A DNA stretch of 64,000 bases from assembly GCA_949316235.1 (NCBI GenBank), contig OX438759.1, forward strand, positions 14,600,618 through 14,664,617, written 5' to 3'. Origin of the DNA: Oegoconia quadripuncta. Lineage: Eukaryota; Arthropoda; Insecta; Lepidoptera; Autostichidae. The position numbers were made by a program, and so were the translations under genes. The notes beneath the pieces are model-generated. The model was given only the letters and a program-made list of their open reading frames with translations. It searched no databases and was not told the origin of the DNA. Positions 20,574 to 39,400 of the stretch are shown here, in pieces. The stretch's first letter is position 1. Each line of letters begins with the position of its first letter.

Positions 20574-21427
20574 AGAGACCAAAAAACCCGACAGCGTATT
20601 TTGTATTTTGCGGATGCCATGTTGGATATTTTACCATAAAATGTATCCTATGACAAATTACGGACGGAATGAACTTCTTCTTCAATTTAAGAGCTATGCT
20701 CTTGTCGGTGGAGTAACGACCACGCCTTTCTATTTTCCGCCCTCGTTTTAACCTCGTACGATATACGACATTCACCTTTTCTTTCACTTGGCCAAAGTAA
20801 TTACGCCTATTATATTCCCCTTCCTCTCTTTCCTTCAATCTTTCCCTCAATTATGTTCTTCAAAAAAATATCGTGTCGTAACAAGTGACCTATCATCTTT
20901 CCTCTTCGGTTCTCAACTGTGCCTAACAAGCCTCTCTTCTCCTTAACCATCATTAACACCTCTTCATTTGTTCTCTTCTCGTTCCAGCTTATTCCCTCAA
21001 TTCGTCTGCAGCACCACATCTCGAATGCCTCTAACCTTTCCCTATCATTTTGTTTTTTTTTTTATTTAGGAATGAACTAAGTGGACGATTTTTGACACAA
21101 TCACGCGGCAATACTACAGCGACTACGCCACATTTTTTACTCGACTGCCCAATGAAGGAGGGTAATGTTTTTCGAGTGTATGTAGGTATGTATGTATGTC
21201 TGCTTCTTTGGCGGATCCTGTTGACTAAACGGCTTAACCGATTTCGAAGTGCATGGTGCCGTTAGATCCGTATTGGTTCATTCATATTGAACGAACGAAC
21301 GAACGAAACGAACGAAAATAAGTACGAATACTTCGGGTGAGTGTCATAGCATACTTGTTATAGTAAAAAATGCACAACATATCGTCCGCAAAATACAAAA
21401 TATGCTGGCGGGTTTTTTGGTCTCTAA
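20574..21427. mobile_element. Long element with 44-bp inverted ends and a nested LINE fragment
   Basis: TAGAGACCAAAAAACCCGAC at 20574 and the matching end at about 21385-21427 (GGGTTTTTTGGTCTCTA) form arms of about 44 bp with few mismatches. Within, 20650-21050 on the minus strand encodes RTE-type C-terminal pieces (GTVENRRGKMIGHLLRHD, then IEGKRGRG). A (GAAC)n microsatellite lies at 21290-21318. Confidence 0.55.
20650..21060 (-). mobile_element. RTE-type LINE C-terminal fragment
   Basis: Minus-strand frames encode KRTNEEVLMMVKEKRGLL, RRGKMIGHLLRHD and, after a frame change, a QVKEKVNVV piece. This order (NEEVL, WIGHLLRHD, IEGKRGRGRPR) is characteristic of the end of insect RTE-like reverse transcriptases. 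Frameshifts make it a pseudogene. Confidence 0.65.
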
Positions 21428-22197
21428 ATAGTTATTTACACATTGGTCTTTGTCGCTGCGATATGACCTACATTGAAGAATAACTAAATATTCCCAACGT
21501 CCCCACTGATGTCCCCACCAGTGGGGACGCTAGAATAGGGTTCTCACAGATACATCTAAATCTACTTTTGAGTTTGCACACATAATCCATTATTCCAATA
21601 AATAACTACATGTATAAAATCTTGGCACAGCTTTACAACATATATTTCATAGTATAAACAACAGGTACACATCACAGGGTATGGTTCAATAATATACAGG
21701 CAGTTACAAAAAATACGTAAATCTGAAAAGCTACACTCTTCTACTTCTAGGATCCTTAACACCCTTTCAGCTTTACGGGTAATTTTGTAACACCGTGTAT
21801 AATTACTATTTGAGAAGCCCCCTTGTATTTAATTTACATCCTATAATAGTAATTTTTATGATATTTTAAGTCTAAAATTGATTCCCATGTAGTATTTATT
21901 TATTTATTTATTTACTTTAGGTACATTAACAGTAGTACATATATTATAATTAGATGTGACATGGTTTGTGGTACAGTTCTTATATGTCTACCAATTACAA
22001 ATGTACTCAGCATTAATGATAGTAGACAACGTTTGATTTAGAAGATAATTGAATAATGATGAATAATCAGTCAACATTATTTATTTATATTATATTATAG
22101 TATGGCAACGACTTGAGGGCATTGCACCCAAACAGCAAAACTCTCTTTCACTTCACATTTATAAATAGTAGCAGACGAAATATGAATAATAATAAAT
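21428..22197. other. Gene-free stretch
   Basis: AT-rich DNA with a (TATT)n run at about 21895-21917. No gene or identifiable element was seen. Confidence 0.4.
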
Positions 22198-22453
22198 AAA
22201 TATCTTTGCACATACACACAGCGCCATCTAGTTCCACACTAAGCAACTAGGCTTGTATTATAATACCAGATGGTTGATTAACTACACAAATAATTTTTTT
22301 TTTTGTAAATAAATCATATAAATGAAAAACATCCATAACTCGGGAACACATGTCTGTATTCATCATACAAACATATGCCCCTAGCGGGATTCGAACCCGC
22401 GGCCTTTTGGTATAGCAGTAGAGATTCTAACCACTACACCAAACAGGTCGTCT
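22198..22453 (-). mobile_element. tRNA-headed SINE (family A)
   Basis: On the minus strand it runs from GACGACCTGTTTGGTGTAGT, through B box GGGTTCGAATCCCGC, to the body end GTGTGTATGTGCAAAGATAT. It is close to full length. Confidence 0.8.
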
Positions 22454-22559
22454 ACTAAGTGCTAAGCAAAAGTTCACGCGTATCATGATTGTCATTCATG
22501 AAACATTTCATATATACATTTATATAATAATAAAATTGCTTGTTTCCAAACAAAATATT

Positions 22560-22700
22560 TAGCATGACAGGCGCGATAAACGTTTATGTCGCGCGAGATA
22601 ATATTTGTCCTGTTCATTCGCTTGGACGATATATACAACTATTTCATTCTCACTTCCACGCCGCGTGCGACAAACGATGCCATGACACGGGGGCTGTGTG
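22560..22700 (+). repeat. Interspersed repeat shared with 6935-7045
   Basis: The core TCGCGCGAGATAATATTTGT followed by CCTGTTCATTCGCTTGGACGA is shared. It adjoins the perfect palindrome at 22706-22741. Confidence 0.6.
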
Positions 22701-22705
22701 ATGCC

Positions 22706-22741
22706 ATTTGTGATACACAGGTGTACCTGTGTATCACAAAT
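22706..22741. repeat. Perfect 36-bp palindrome
   Basis: ATTTGTGATACACAGGT and its exact reverse complement ACCTGTGTATCACAAAT are separated by only GT: 17-bp arms with no mismatch. Confidence 0.9.
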
Positions 22742-22759
22742 AATTATTTTTTTTTGATT

Positions 22760-23988
22760 GATTGTTTGATTGACATGATTCAATTTGGTTGCTTCATCCA
22801 AATTGAAAGACAGTTGTGAACCGTGTAATACCGCCTTTTAAATGGTTAATCTGCTACCATTTCCACGTCTGTAACTTTCACAGACTTACATAAAACTTAT
22901 CTAAATTTACCACGTGCCGGGAATCAAACTCGACTAGTAACAAACTACCACACCACAGAGATCAATCATAACATTCATAAACAAATATGAATTCACTTTG
23001 GCAATTGGTAACTACAGGTAAGTATTACTAATTAAATTACTTGCCGCGGTTTGTACAGTCGGTTCGATAGTTAACCCCATATAGGGCTATTTTATATAAT
23101 TAATGGCCTGTAATTTATGAATCACCTTTCCCCGTACGGTAGTTGATCAGTTTTTACAATAAGAAAAAAAAATAGGGCATATTAAGTAAGTGAAATAGAA
23201 ATTATTGGCATAGGTAGTTTAATTTTTTTTTTTTTCAAAAGCTTCAATGAACCACGCGCTTACTGGAGATTGATATGCGACTGGCGGAATTCGTAGAGTT
23301 CTTAATCATGCGAAATTTATTTGGAACTCATATATTCTCCAAGTTTTCTATATTTATTTCATTTAATGATGTAATTATGCGGAATAGGCTCCAAACGCGA
23401 CCGTCAAATGACACAATTTACGCAGATGGATAAAAAAAAACTTAACTAACTATGCCAATACCTATTTCACTAATCTAATATGGCCACGATAAAAAAACTC
23501 ATCCGGTATATGTACATATTACTTGGGAAGGGCACATAGCTTGAAGAACTATTGGCCGGTAATGCAACCGGGGCATTAAAATTCTCAGGTAGGGACCAGT
23601 GTGTAGCTTAGGACGTCCACTCACAAGGTGGACAGACGATCCAAAAAATCCGAAGCCAAAAAAGCTAAATGGAAATATTAAGTAGTTAAGTATATAACAT
23701 TGTAGTTACTTAGGCATTGGGAATTATCAAGTTTTGATGATCAGAATCTGTCGGTTTTTAACTATATTTTTTGTATATGTGTTATGCGATACCAGCGGTT
23801 AACCGATTTTGATAACCTAAGCACTTTACATTTATTGTATGTATACAAAAATTTACGAGGATATAAATTAGTACCTAGCTAAAATCACTATAGCACTGCT
23901 CTCTCAATTTGTGGTGCCCCTACAGGCATTTTGCTTACCTAACATCGTGCAGATCGGCGATAGCAATGAGCGACATGACGACATGTAG
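22760..23988. other. Gene-free stretch downstream of the channel gene
   Basis: It holds a weak RTE-type LINE remnant on the plus strand (about 23520-23660, encoding GRPLTRWTDD) and otherwise AT-rich DNA. The last part should include the 3' UTR of the minus-strand channel gene, whose stop codon is at 23989-23991. Confidence 0.4.
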
Positions 23989-31838
<7,850 letters not shown>

Positions 31839-32732
31839 TCATACCATGCCTGAAAATTATTTTATTTTATAACGAAAATACAATATATGTGTGTAAAGTT
31901 TTGCAAACTTGTAAAGGACCATTAGGAATACATCATCCAGGATATGTTTGAATTTATCAATGAATAAAATTAACAATTATACCTGATTTATGTACAGTGC
32001 CTAAAGAAATTCAAATAAACCCCCAAAATTTAATGGTTACTGATAGTAGTGACAATTTACCTGAAGGAGTTAAGTAAGATAATTACAAGAATCCACTGAA
32101 GTAAAATATATACATTGCGTCGATTTATAATAATCATTTTAAAAATTGTTGAAAATACTTGGCGAAAACCGAAAATGGTGAAACCAAAGAGTATACAAAA
32201 CCTACGGAGAGGTGAAACGTCAATATCAGTGTTGCCGGCGGCAGGGGTCAAGTTCCACATGCGGATCTAAAATGTTCCGAAAAGTTCGAATTCCAGTTCG
32301 AAGTACGCCGAGATTTGTACGATTTTATTATCCGTTTTTTCTTCTTTCGAGTCAACACAAGCAATATTGTCAATTTTTTTTGAGTAAATGCATTACAGAA
32401 TCAGTAATTTGTAGTCAATATTTTCTTTCTGTTTCGCATGCAAACACTCGGGCTAATAGCTCGAGACGAAAATGACTGAGTTTAGAAAAGTCTGACTGAA
32501 GCATCGGACGTGTATCGAGAGAATACTATCAGCAGACAATCGGAAACACTATCGGACGTATATTCCCGGCTTGCACGTTCGATTCTTCCGTCAGACTTTT
32601 TCTGAACTGAGTTTTCAAACAAAACTAGGGCTCCAACGCCTTCCGATAGTCTGATCAGACTATTGTATTGTATCCAACTATCCCCATATATTCCCAGTAA
32701 CCTAATGGGTAGGTGTGTTTAAAACCACGCAC

Positions 32733-32933
32733 ATGTATAGAGGACACTGGAAACATAATAAAATTGACTTCGATAAAGTATATAAATCTATATTATTGTT
32801 GGTGGGTATTAGTTATTTTGGAATTGTAATATCTGAGTTAATATATATGGGAAACTTATTCATACCGAAGAATCGAGATAGGAAAGATCATGGAACTAGT
32901 AAGTACTATGTTCAGGAAAGATACATATTATAA
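32733..32933 (+). CDS. Possible small membrane protein, unidentified
   Basis: An ATG opens a 66-codon frame beginning MYRGHWKHNKIDFDKVYKS and ending QERYIL. It has one hydrophobic stretch (SILLLVGISYFGIVISEL) followed by a basic tail. The sequence is AT-rich like its surroundings. A GTAAGT near the end could be a splice donor, so this might be an exon. I do not recognise the protein. It could be chance or the relic of an element. It is reported because it is transmembrane-like with charged flanks and lies just upstream of EPRS. Confidence 0.2.
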   Translation: MYRGHWKHNKIDFDKVYKSILLLVGISYFGIVISELIYMGNLFIPKNRDRKDHGTSKYYVQERYIL

Positions 32934-33085
32934 ACATAAAAGTACTATAGAACGCACGCCACGCAGAAATGTCACAGTGGTACCATATGCATTCGTCGTT
33001 ATAACTCACTCATTTTTAGTTCTATCCACCCACTATTATCTGTGCGATAGATTATAATAGCCTATTATAATCTATCGCTGTCGTA

Positions 33086-33234
33086 GGCCCGTATTTTAGA
33101 ATGTTGCTCAAGCGTAGATCTGCATTTGAGTATAGTTAGACAGAGATGCCGCTATAGAAGTTACATAAAGCTGTCCTTTTTTAACTGTCCTCAAGTGGAA
33201 ATCTCTGCTTGAGTAATATTCTGTAATACGGACC
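33086..33234. mobile_element. Small inverted-repeat element flanked by TA
   Basis: GGCCCGTATTTTAGAATGTT and the reverse complement of AATATTCTGTAATACGGACC are imperfect terminal repeats, flanked on each side by TA. It resembles the elements at 7049-7192 and near 16497. Confidence 0.6.
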
Positions 33235-33422
33235 TAACTGGGGATGATGTGTGACAGAAAAGTGTGTTGTTCGAGGAATTCGAAAATTATTGAATGATTT
33301 TATGTTCCATAGTACCACATCATTTGACAAGTTCTTTTTGTCGTGTAGTCGGCAGGTGTTATAATTAAAATAAATCGTTTAAATAAGTGAAAAAAGACAA
33401 AAACTACTCAAATAGCTTCAAA

Positions 33423-36400
33423 ATGAAAGTCGTGTGTAACAAATCTAATCCACCTTTAGGTAAAACCTAATGTTTCATACATATTTCCATCACTTGCGTC
33501 ACTTTTCATATGTTATCCTAAAATAGCAATTTTTCTAATTTCTTAGGTGGTTTGCTAGCTGTAGAGCTATATAGGTCATCGTCGAAGACTATCGAAGTAT
33601 TGTGGGGTAATGAGTCTACAGTTATTCAACCAGGGTCCCTGAAAACCGTGCCATATGGAACTAGTAATGATCTTATCAGAATTCTGGAGAATACCTTTAA
33701 TAAAGCGGCTGGGCCCTTGCAAAAGGTTACAATGAATCATTGGCTGTCGTTTAGTCTTATATTGGATGACGAGATCCCTAAATCTGTGGAGTATTTGGAT
33801 AAAACACTTGGTCCTTTGACCTACTTGGTTGGTGAAATTTTGTCTGTGTCTGATTTGGCTGTTTTCAGTGTTTTACATGGTGAGTTCTATGATAGATGGG
33901 TCAGAGTGTTGATAGGGGCACAAGAAAAAGACAACCTGACATCCAAACCTAATCAATAATATGGATTTTTCTAAGTTTTCCTCAGTGCCCCTAGCAACGC
34001 TCTGACTAATAGAAAGTATACATAAATATTTGAACATAACCAAACCAAATTGAATTACTGGAATGAGCTTTCTATGCTACCAGACTTTATGTGTAAAAAT
34101 TAAAAATTTAGTTCTATTTTTTAATTGTGTTATTAAAACCAACAGCATTTGACATCAGATATTTATTTCAAGAGGTTAAACATATGCCAATTAAAGATTT
34201 CCCTATGCTATCATAAGCAAGTTTATACAAATTATATTTGGGAAGCGACGGGTGCAGATGATTACAATAATCTTAATTGTAACAATACTGGTCATAATAC
34301 CAAAGCAATAAGTTAATGTAAATCCCAAAACAGTCAAAAGCACTTTATGTTATAACTGTTCAAAAATTGGTTGATTTCAGCTTCTTTGTCATAGTTGGTT
34401 TAATAATTGTGATAGTCACATGTTTTGTGTCTAAAGACTAGTGGAAGTCTAATTGCTTAATAATTTTATTGTCTGTGGAAAATTCATCGGTTTGGTTCAG
34501 CAAAAAATGTAGTCTATATGTTGATCCAGATACTGATCTGTCTACCAACCAAATTTCATCCAAATCCATCCAGCCATTTAGGCTTCAAGGTATTTCATGT
34601 GTATAAGGTAACAAACACATAGGTACACACATCGGCGTCATATTATTTAGGAATATATTTTGTAAAGTCTCATAAGATAAACATTAAAATCAAAGAGTTT
34701 TATTACAATACAATACAAATACACTTTATTGCACAACAGACAAGAAAATACAGTTTCAGAAAAGTGGTAAGAATAGAATGTACAATTTGTTAGAAATTTA
34801 TTAGAAAGTTTTCAAATACTAACTTCATTATTGTATATTATATTTGACGACTGATTGGTGTAGTGGATAGTGACCTTATCAGCGAAACCAATGGTTGCGG
34901 GTTCGAATCCCGCGATGGGTAAATGTTTGTGTGATGAATATGAACATTTATTCCTGAGTCATGGATGTTTATGTATGTTTATCCGTTATCTAGTATCCAT
35001 AGTACAAGCTTTGCTTAGTTTGGGACTAGATGATTGGTGTAAGTGTCCGAAATATTTATTTATTTAATTATAATATTATAATAATATTATCGGGAGAATT
35101 ATAATTAATATGACGTCAATTATAGTTTGTATGAAAACTAATTATCTTACTAGCATTTAACTTTGTACTATTTCTGTCTTTTAGTATCAAGTAAGTTTAA
35201 GGAGCTAACCAAACAGAACCCCCCAAATAATATACTCCGCTGGATGAAACTGATCCAGGCACAGCCATCTGTCACAAAAGCCTTGAAGGAGCTACCTTCT
35301 GACGTAATGGACAATCTCTCTAAAGCTTCCACCAGGTTGGTAATATCGTATTATGGGTATCTGGATACTGATTCATAAAGGTTAACATTTTGTAATTGTA
35401 TAGTATACAGTCTGAAACAGAGAAACTTATACAGGCCTGCATAATACAATTTCAGTTTTCTCAGAAAATCATCAATGTTTTTCTATAGTAATTCATCATA
35501 TTGTTAAACTCAGTAATGGCTTTAACTAAATAAAAAATTATAAAAACCTTTTTCCAAAAAAAAAAATATGCAGGACTGTAATGGTTTGGCTGTTTCAGAC
35601 TGTACCTTCAAACACATAGCACTAAAAGATATGTCCTATTGGTGATATGGGACTTTGTACATTTAGTTATTTAAATAAACGGCTCATCGATCAAATAACC
35701 CATCAGGTAAAAAATTCGTCAACAATTTGTAGCTGTAGAAATGGGCTTCACTAAAGGTCTTTCAAAAATCAGTACAAAACCCATTTATCTGATACTTTAC
35801 AATGAATCATTTGCAGTGTATCTATAAACATTGCACTACAGGCCTGGGCTTGTACAGGCCGTAGTACATTTTGCAGGCCTGGCCCAGATATTCCGTATGC
35901 ATTTTATTTATTTATTTTCAAAATTTCTTCTTAAGCATTCCTGATCATGTTTAGATTCACTGAAATGCCAGGCATAATTCAGTATCTCTACCTGAATTTT
36001 AATGCAGAGTTTGCAGAGCTAATCTTCGATAGAATCATTTAAATTTATTTTAAATAAAATTGCAACTTTTATGGCATTTGATTTTAACAATCTTAATAAT
36101 AATTTAGTTTATTTAAATATAACCATATGCTGCGCACTGTATACAGCACTGCTGCCACTCAGATTTTGGTTTATCACTTAGATATAACACCTGTCTGAAA
36201 ATAGAACCACAAAATGTTTTCAGGAGGTCTCCATCAGCTAATACTGAAGCTAGCTCTGGCAGGCAGCAGGAGGGTAAATTTGTTGAGCTGCCTTTTGCCG
36301 AGATGGGAAAAGTGGTGGTCCGATTCCCACCTGAAGCTTCTGGGTAAGTGACTATGTAGTAATAATCTTATCTACTGGATATAATGAATCTTCTTTATCA

Positions 36401-39400
36401 CGCTATTCCATCCAGTTCCTACTGACAGTTTTCCTTCTCTACCACCACTGAGATGTGTCCCTCTGACGGAAAAAGCTATGGAGTTGGTCATATCTTTATT
36501 TTCATAGATAAAATACACACTTGAAATTAGTTTTTGTTTATTAAATAAGTAATTGATTATGTAGGTATTTCATATCTGCATCCGTATTTTGCACACCCTG
36601 CCTGTTCTATAAAGTTATACTCCTACACCCAAAGGTCGCCTGGAAGAGATCGCTTTTAGTGATAAGGCCGCCTAATTGTACTCTTATCAGTATTGTGTTT
36701 TGTAAAATGTATGTTCTCCTTTTGTACAATAAAGTGTATTTGTATTGTATTGTATTGTATAGTCACTAATTTCATACTAGCAGCCTGCATAGCAGTAACA
36801 TACAGGGTGTTAGGCGAACGGTTGTCCAAACGGAGTCAGCAGCAAGGGGGGTTCATTTGTTAGTCACCTGGCCCAAATTATCTGGACTTGACCCCACAGT
36901 TCCAAAAAAAACATTTTTTTTGTTGATTTTCGAAAATTACCGAAATTACCCCTTGCTGCTGACTCCATTTGGACAACACCCGGTATATTGTGATGATAAT
37001 TGATAAAGATGTTACAATGGTACACTGTATGGAGACTATTTTCTCTAAGCAATGACTATTTGTTCCACTTTATATTATAATGTTAAAATATAAATGAAAT
37101 ACGTAACAATAGCATATGGATTTATTTATTATGAATTAACTTGTTCCAGTTACCTTCACATCGGTCACGCAAAAGCGGCCCTTCTAAATCAGTACTATCA
37201 ACAGGCTTTTCAAGGGAAGCTCATAATGCGGTTTGATGACACCAACCCGGCTAAGGAGAACGCTGATTTTGAGAAGGTGCTTCTTTCTCACTACAAAAAT
37301 CGTTTGTTAAATGCACTTCTACTATGAAGTGAGAGATAATAAAAAAATTCCAGTAATAACAATGCTTATAAAAAATCTCTGCTAATATTAAACATGGAGA
37401 GTAACACACAGCAATATTACGTCAGTATCAGTAGATATTACGCATAAGTTGACAATGAAAAGGGATAAGAAGAAAAAAGAAAAATGTACACGTATAATTC
37501 GAACTCGTTGTAACACGGATGTATGCCCAACAAACAAGCTAAGCTTATAAAATTAATTCTATAAGGTCTGAACTCTTATAGTTGGTCTAAAAGAGCATTC
37601 ATTATGTCAATGTACCTTATAATGGCACTTTATGAGATGATTTTGCTAATATTACCTTTATTCTTATAATTTGGCTAAGTAAACGTTAATAAATCCAATT
37701 TATATGGCTACAATAAGGGTTCAAAATGTGTTCTTCTTATAGAGGCTAGTTACATTGCTTTTTAACCGTATAATATTCAAAGCCATTTAAAGGTTTTTAA
37801 TATGGCTTATATATTTCAATTATTCTTATAAAACTAATGCACAAGGTAAGTATGAGGCTTTTTAACTTATAGGAGCCTTTTATAAGATGTCTATCCAACA
37901 AGCGAATTATAGCATTTAATATGGTCTTTACAAGAATAAACGCAATCCTTATTCACTTATATAGTAATTATAAAGACATCATTCTGTATATGGTTACATT
38001 AAATTGTTCTACATAACTAGATTCGCCATTGTGAAAGAGCAGCAGATGTGAGTCGATTACGGAGTTTTTAAAGTTTACATTTAAGAAATGGATTCAAAAG
38101 ACTGGAAGAAGTTTAAGAGGAGTGGTGGTTATAGAAGAAAGGTAAAAAAAAACATTCGAAAACATGGTTGTGAGCATTACACCCACCACTCCTCCTCCTA
38201 TAATGCTACGAAATGACCAAACTGATACCAACGAATCAGCCAGTGGTTCCGTAGAGGATCATTTTATGGAATATGATAATGAACAGGAAAGCAGTGAGGT
38301 AGAATATAATTGTAGCAATAGTGATAGTGATATAGACTACCTTATATATTTATGGAAAAGATTACATTACAAGTAATGTGCATAATTTATCACACCTCGT
38401 CGATGAGGTCCGAAAATATTATTTATTATATTTACAAAGTTTTAATGCTTACCCATTTGAGAATAAACTTCAAATTATCAAACATATGTTGAGACAGGGA
38501 AATAAGCCACTGGCACAAGTAGCTAGAAGGTTACACGAAAGAAATGAAGTCGAAATTGACACTTACAGTGAAAACAAATTAAAGTATCCATTTGCTAAAC
38601 AGTGCAACAGCAAAATTGGACCTATATTGATACTTCATTTTGAATCTTTTATTTTATCATGCCAAAAATACGATAAATGGTTTTTGACAACGGACGAACA
38701 AGTTATCGAAATAAGAGCAATACACCTTGATGAATCTGAAGACATACGACTAGAAGGATACCGCATGGATAGTTTAATTGACGCCTTTGACTACCCCTTA
38801 AAGTCTACATTGATTAATATTTATAAATGTGAAGTTTATATTGCTAGTAAATCAAAAAATATATATAACTTTTCATGTGCTGACATTAAATGTAAATTAT
38901 TATATGTAGAATATAATTCGATATTGTATTTTACACCATTAATCCATACTTTGTAAAATAAAACAACTAATTTGAGAAGCACGTATTTTTATTAAAGTCG
39001 TAATTTTTTTATAGATTGTCATGCCGCTTAATTTTAAAATCCTTATAGATGAACAGTGGCTCTCAAATCGGGCATTGATTGGGCTTGATTAGTCCGATTC
39101 ATTATTTGTGGGTTTAAGGACCATCCGCTGATATCAGTGGTCTCTCAGTCAGCCAGCAAAACGGTTGGTGGGTTCACAAGAAATCGCGGGTTGAACATAA
39201 CTTGTTGATGAAGCCCGATTTCTGAGCTATCTCTTCGACTTTTACTATCAAAACTCGTTTGTAAAGTCTTAGTTAAGAATTATTAGTCTTCTTAACAAGA
39301 ATTTAATAATTAAACAATAGCAACCTAGCATGTTGTTAAATAATAATTAGAATATATATAGTTTTACTTATGTATTAGTAGGAACATAATCAACAATCAT

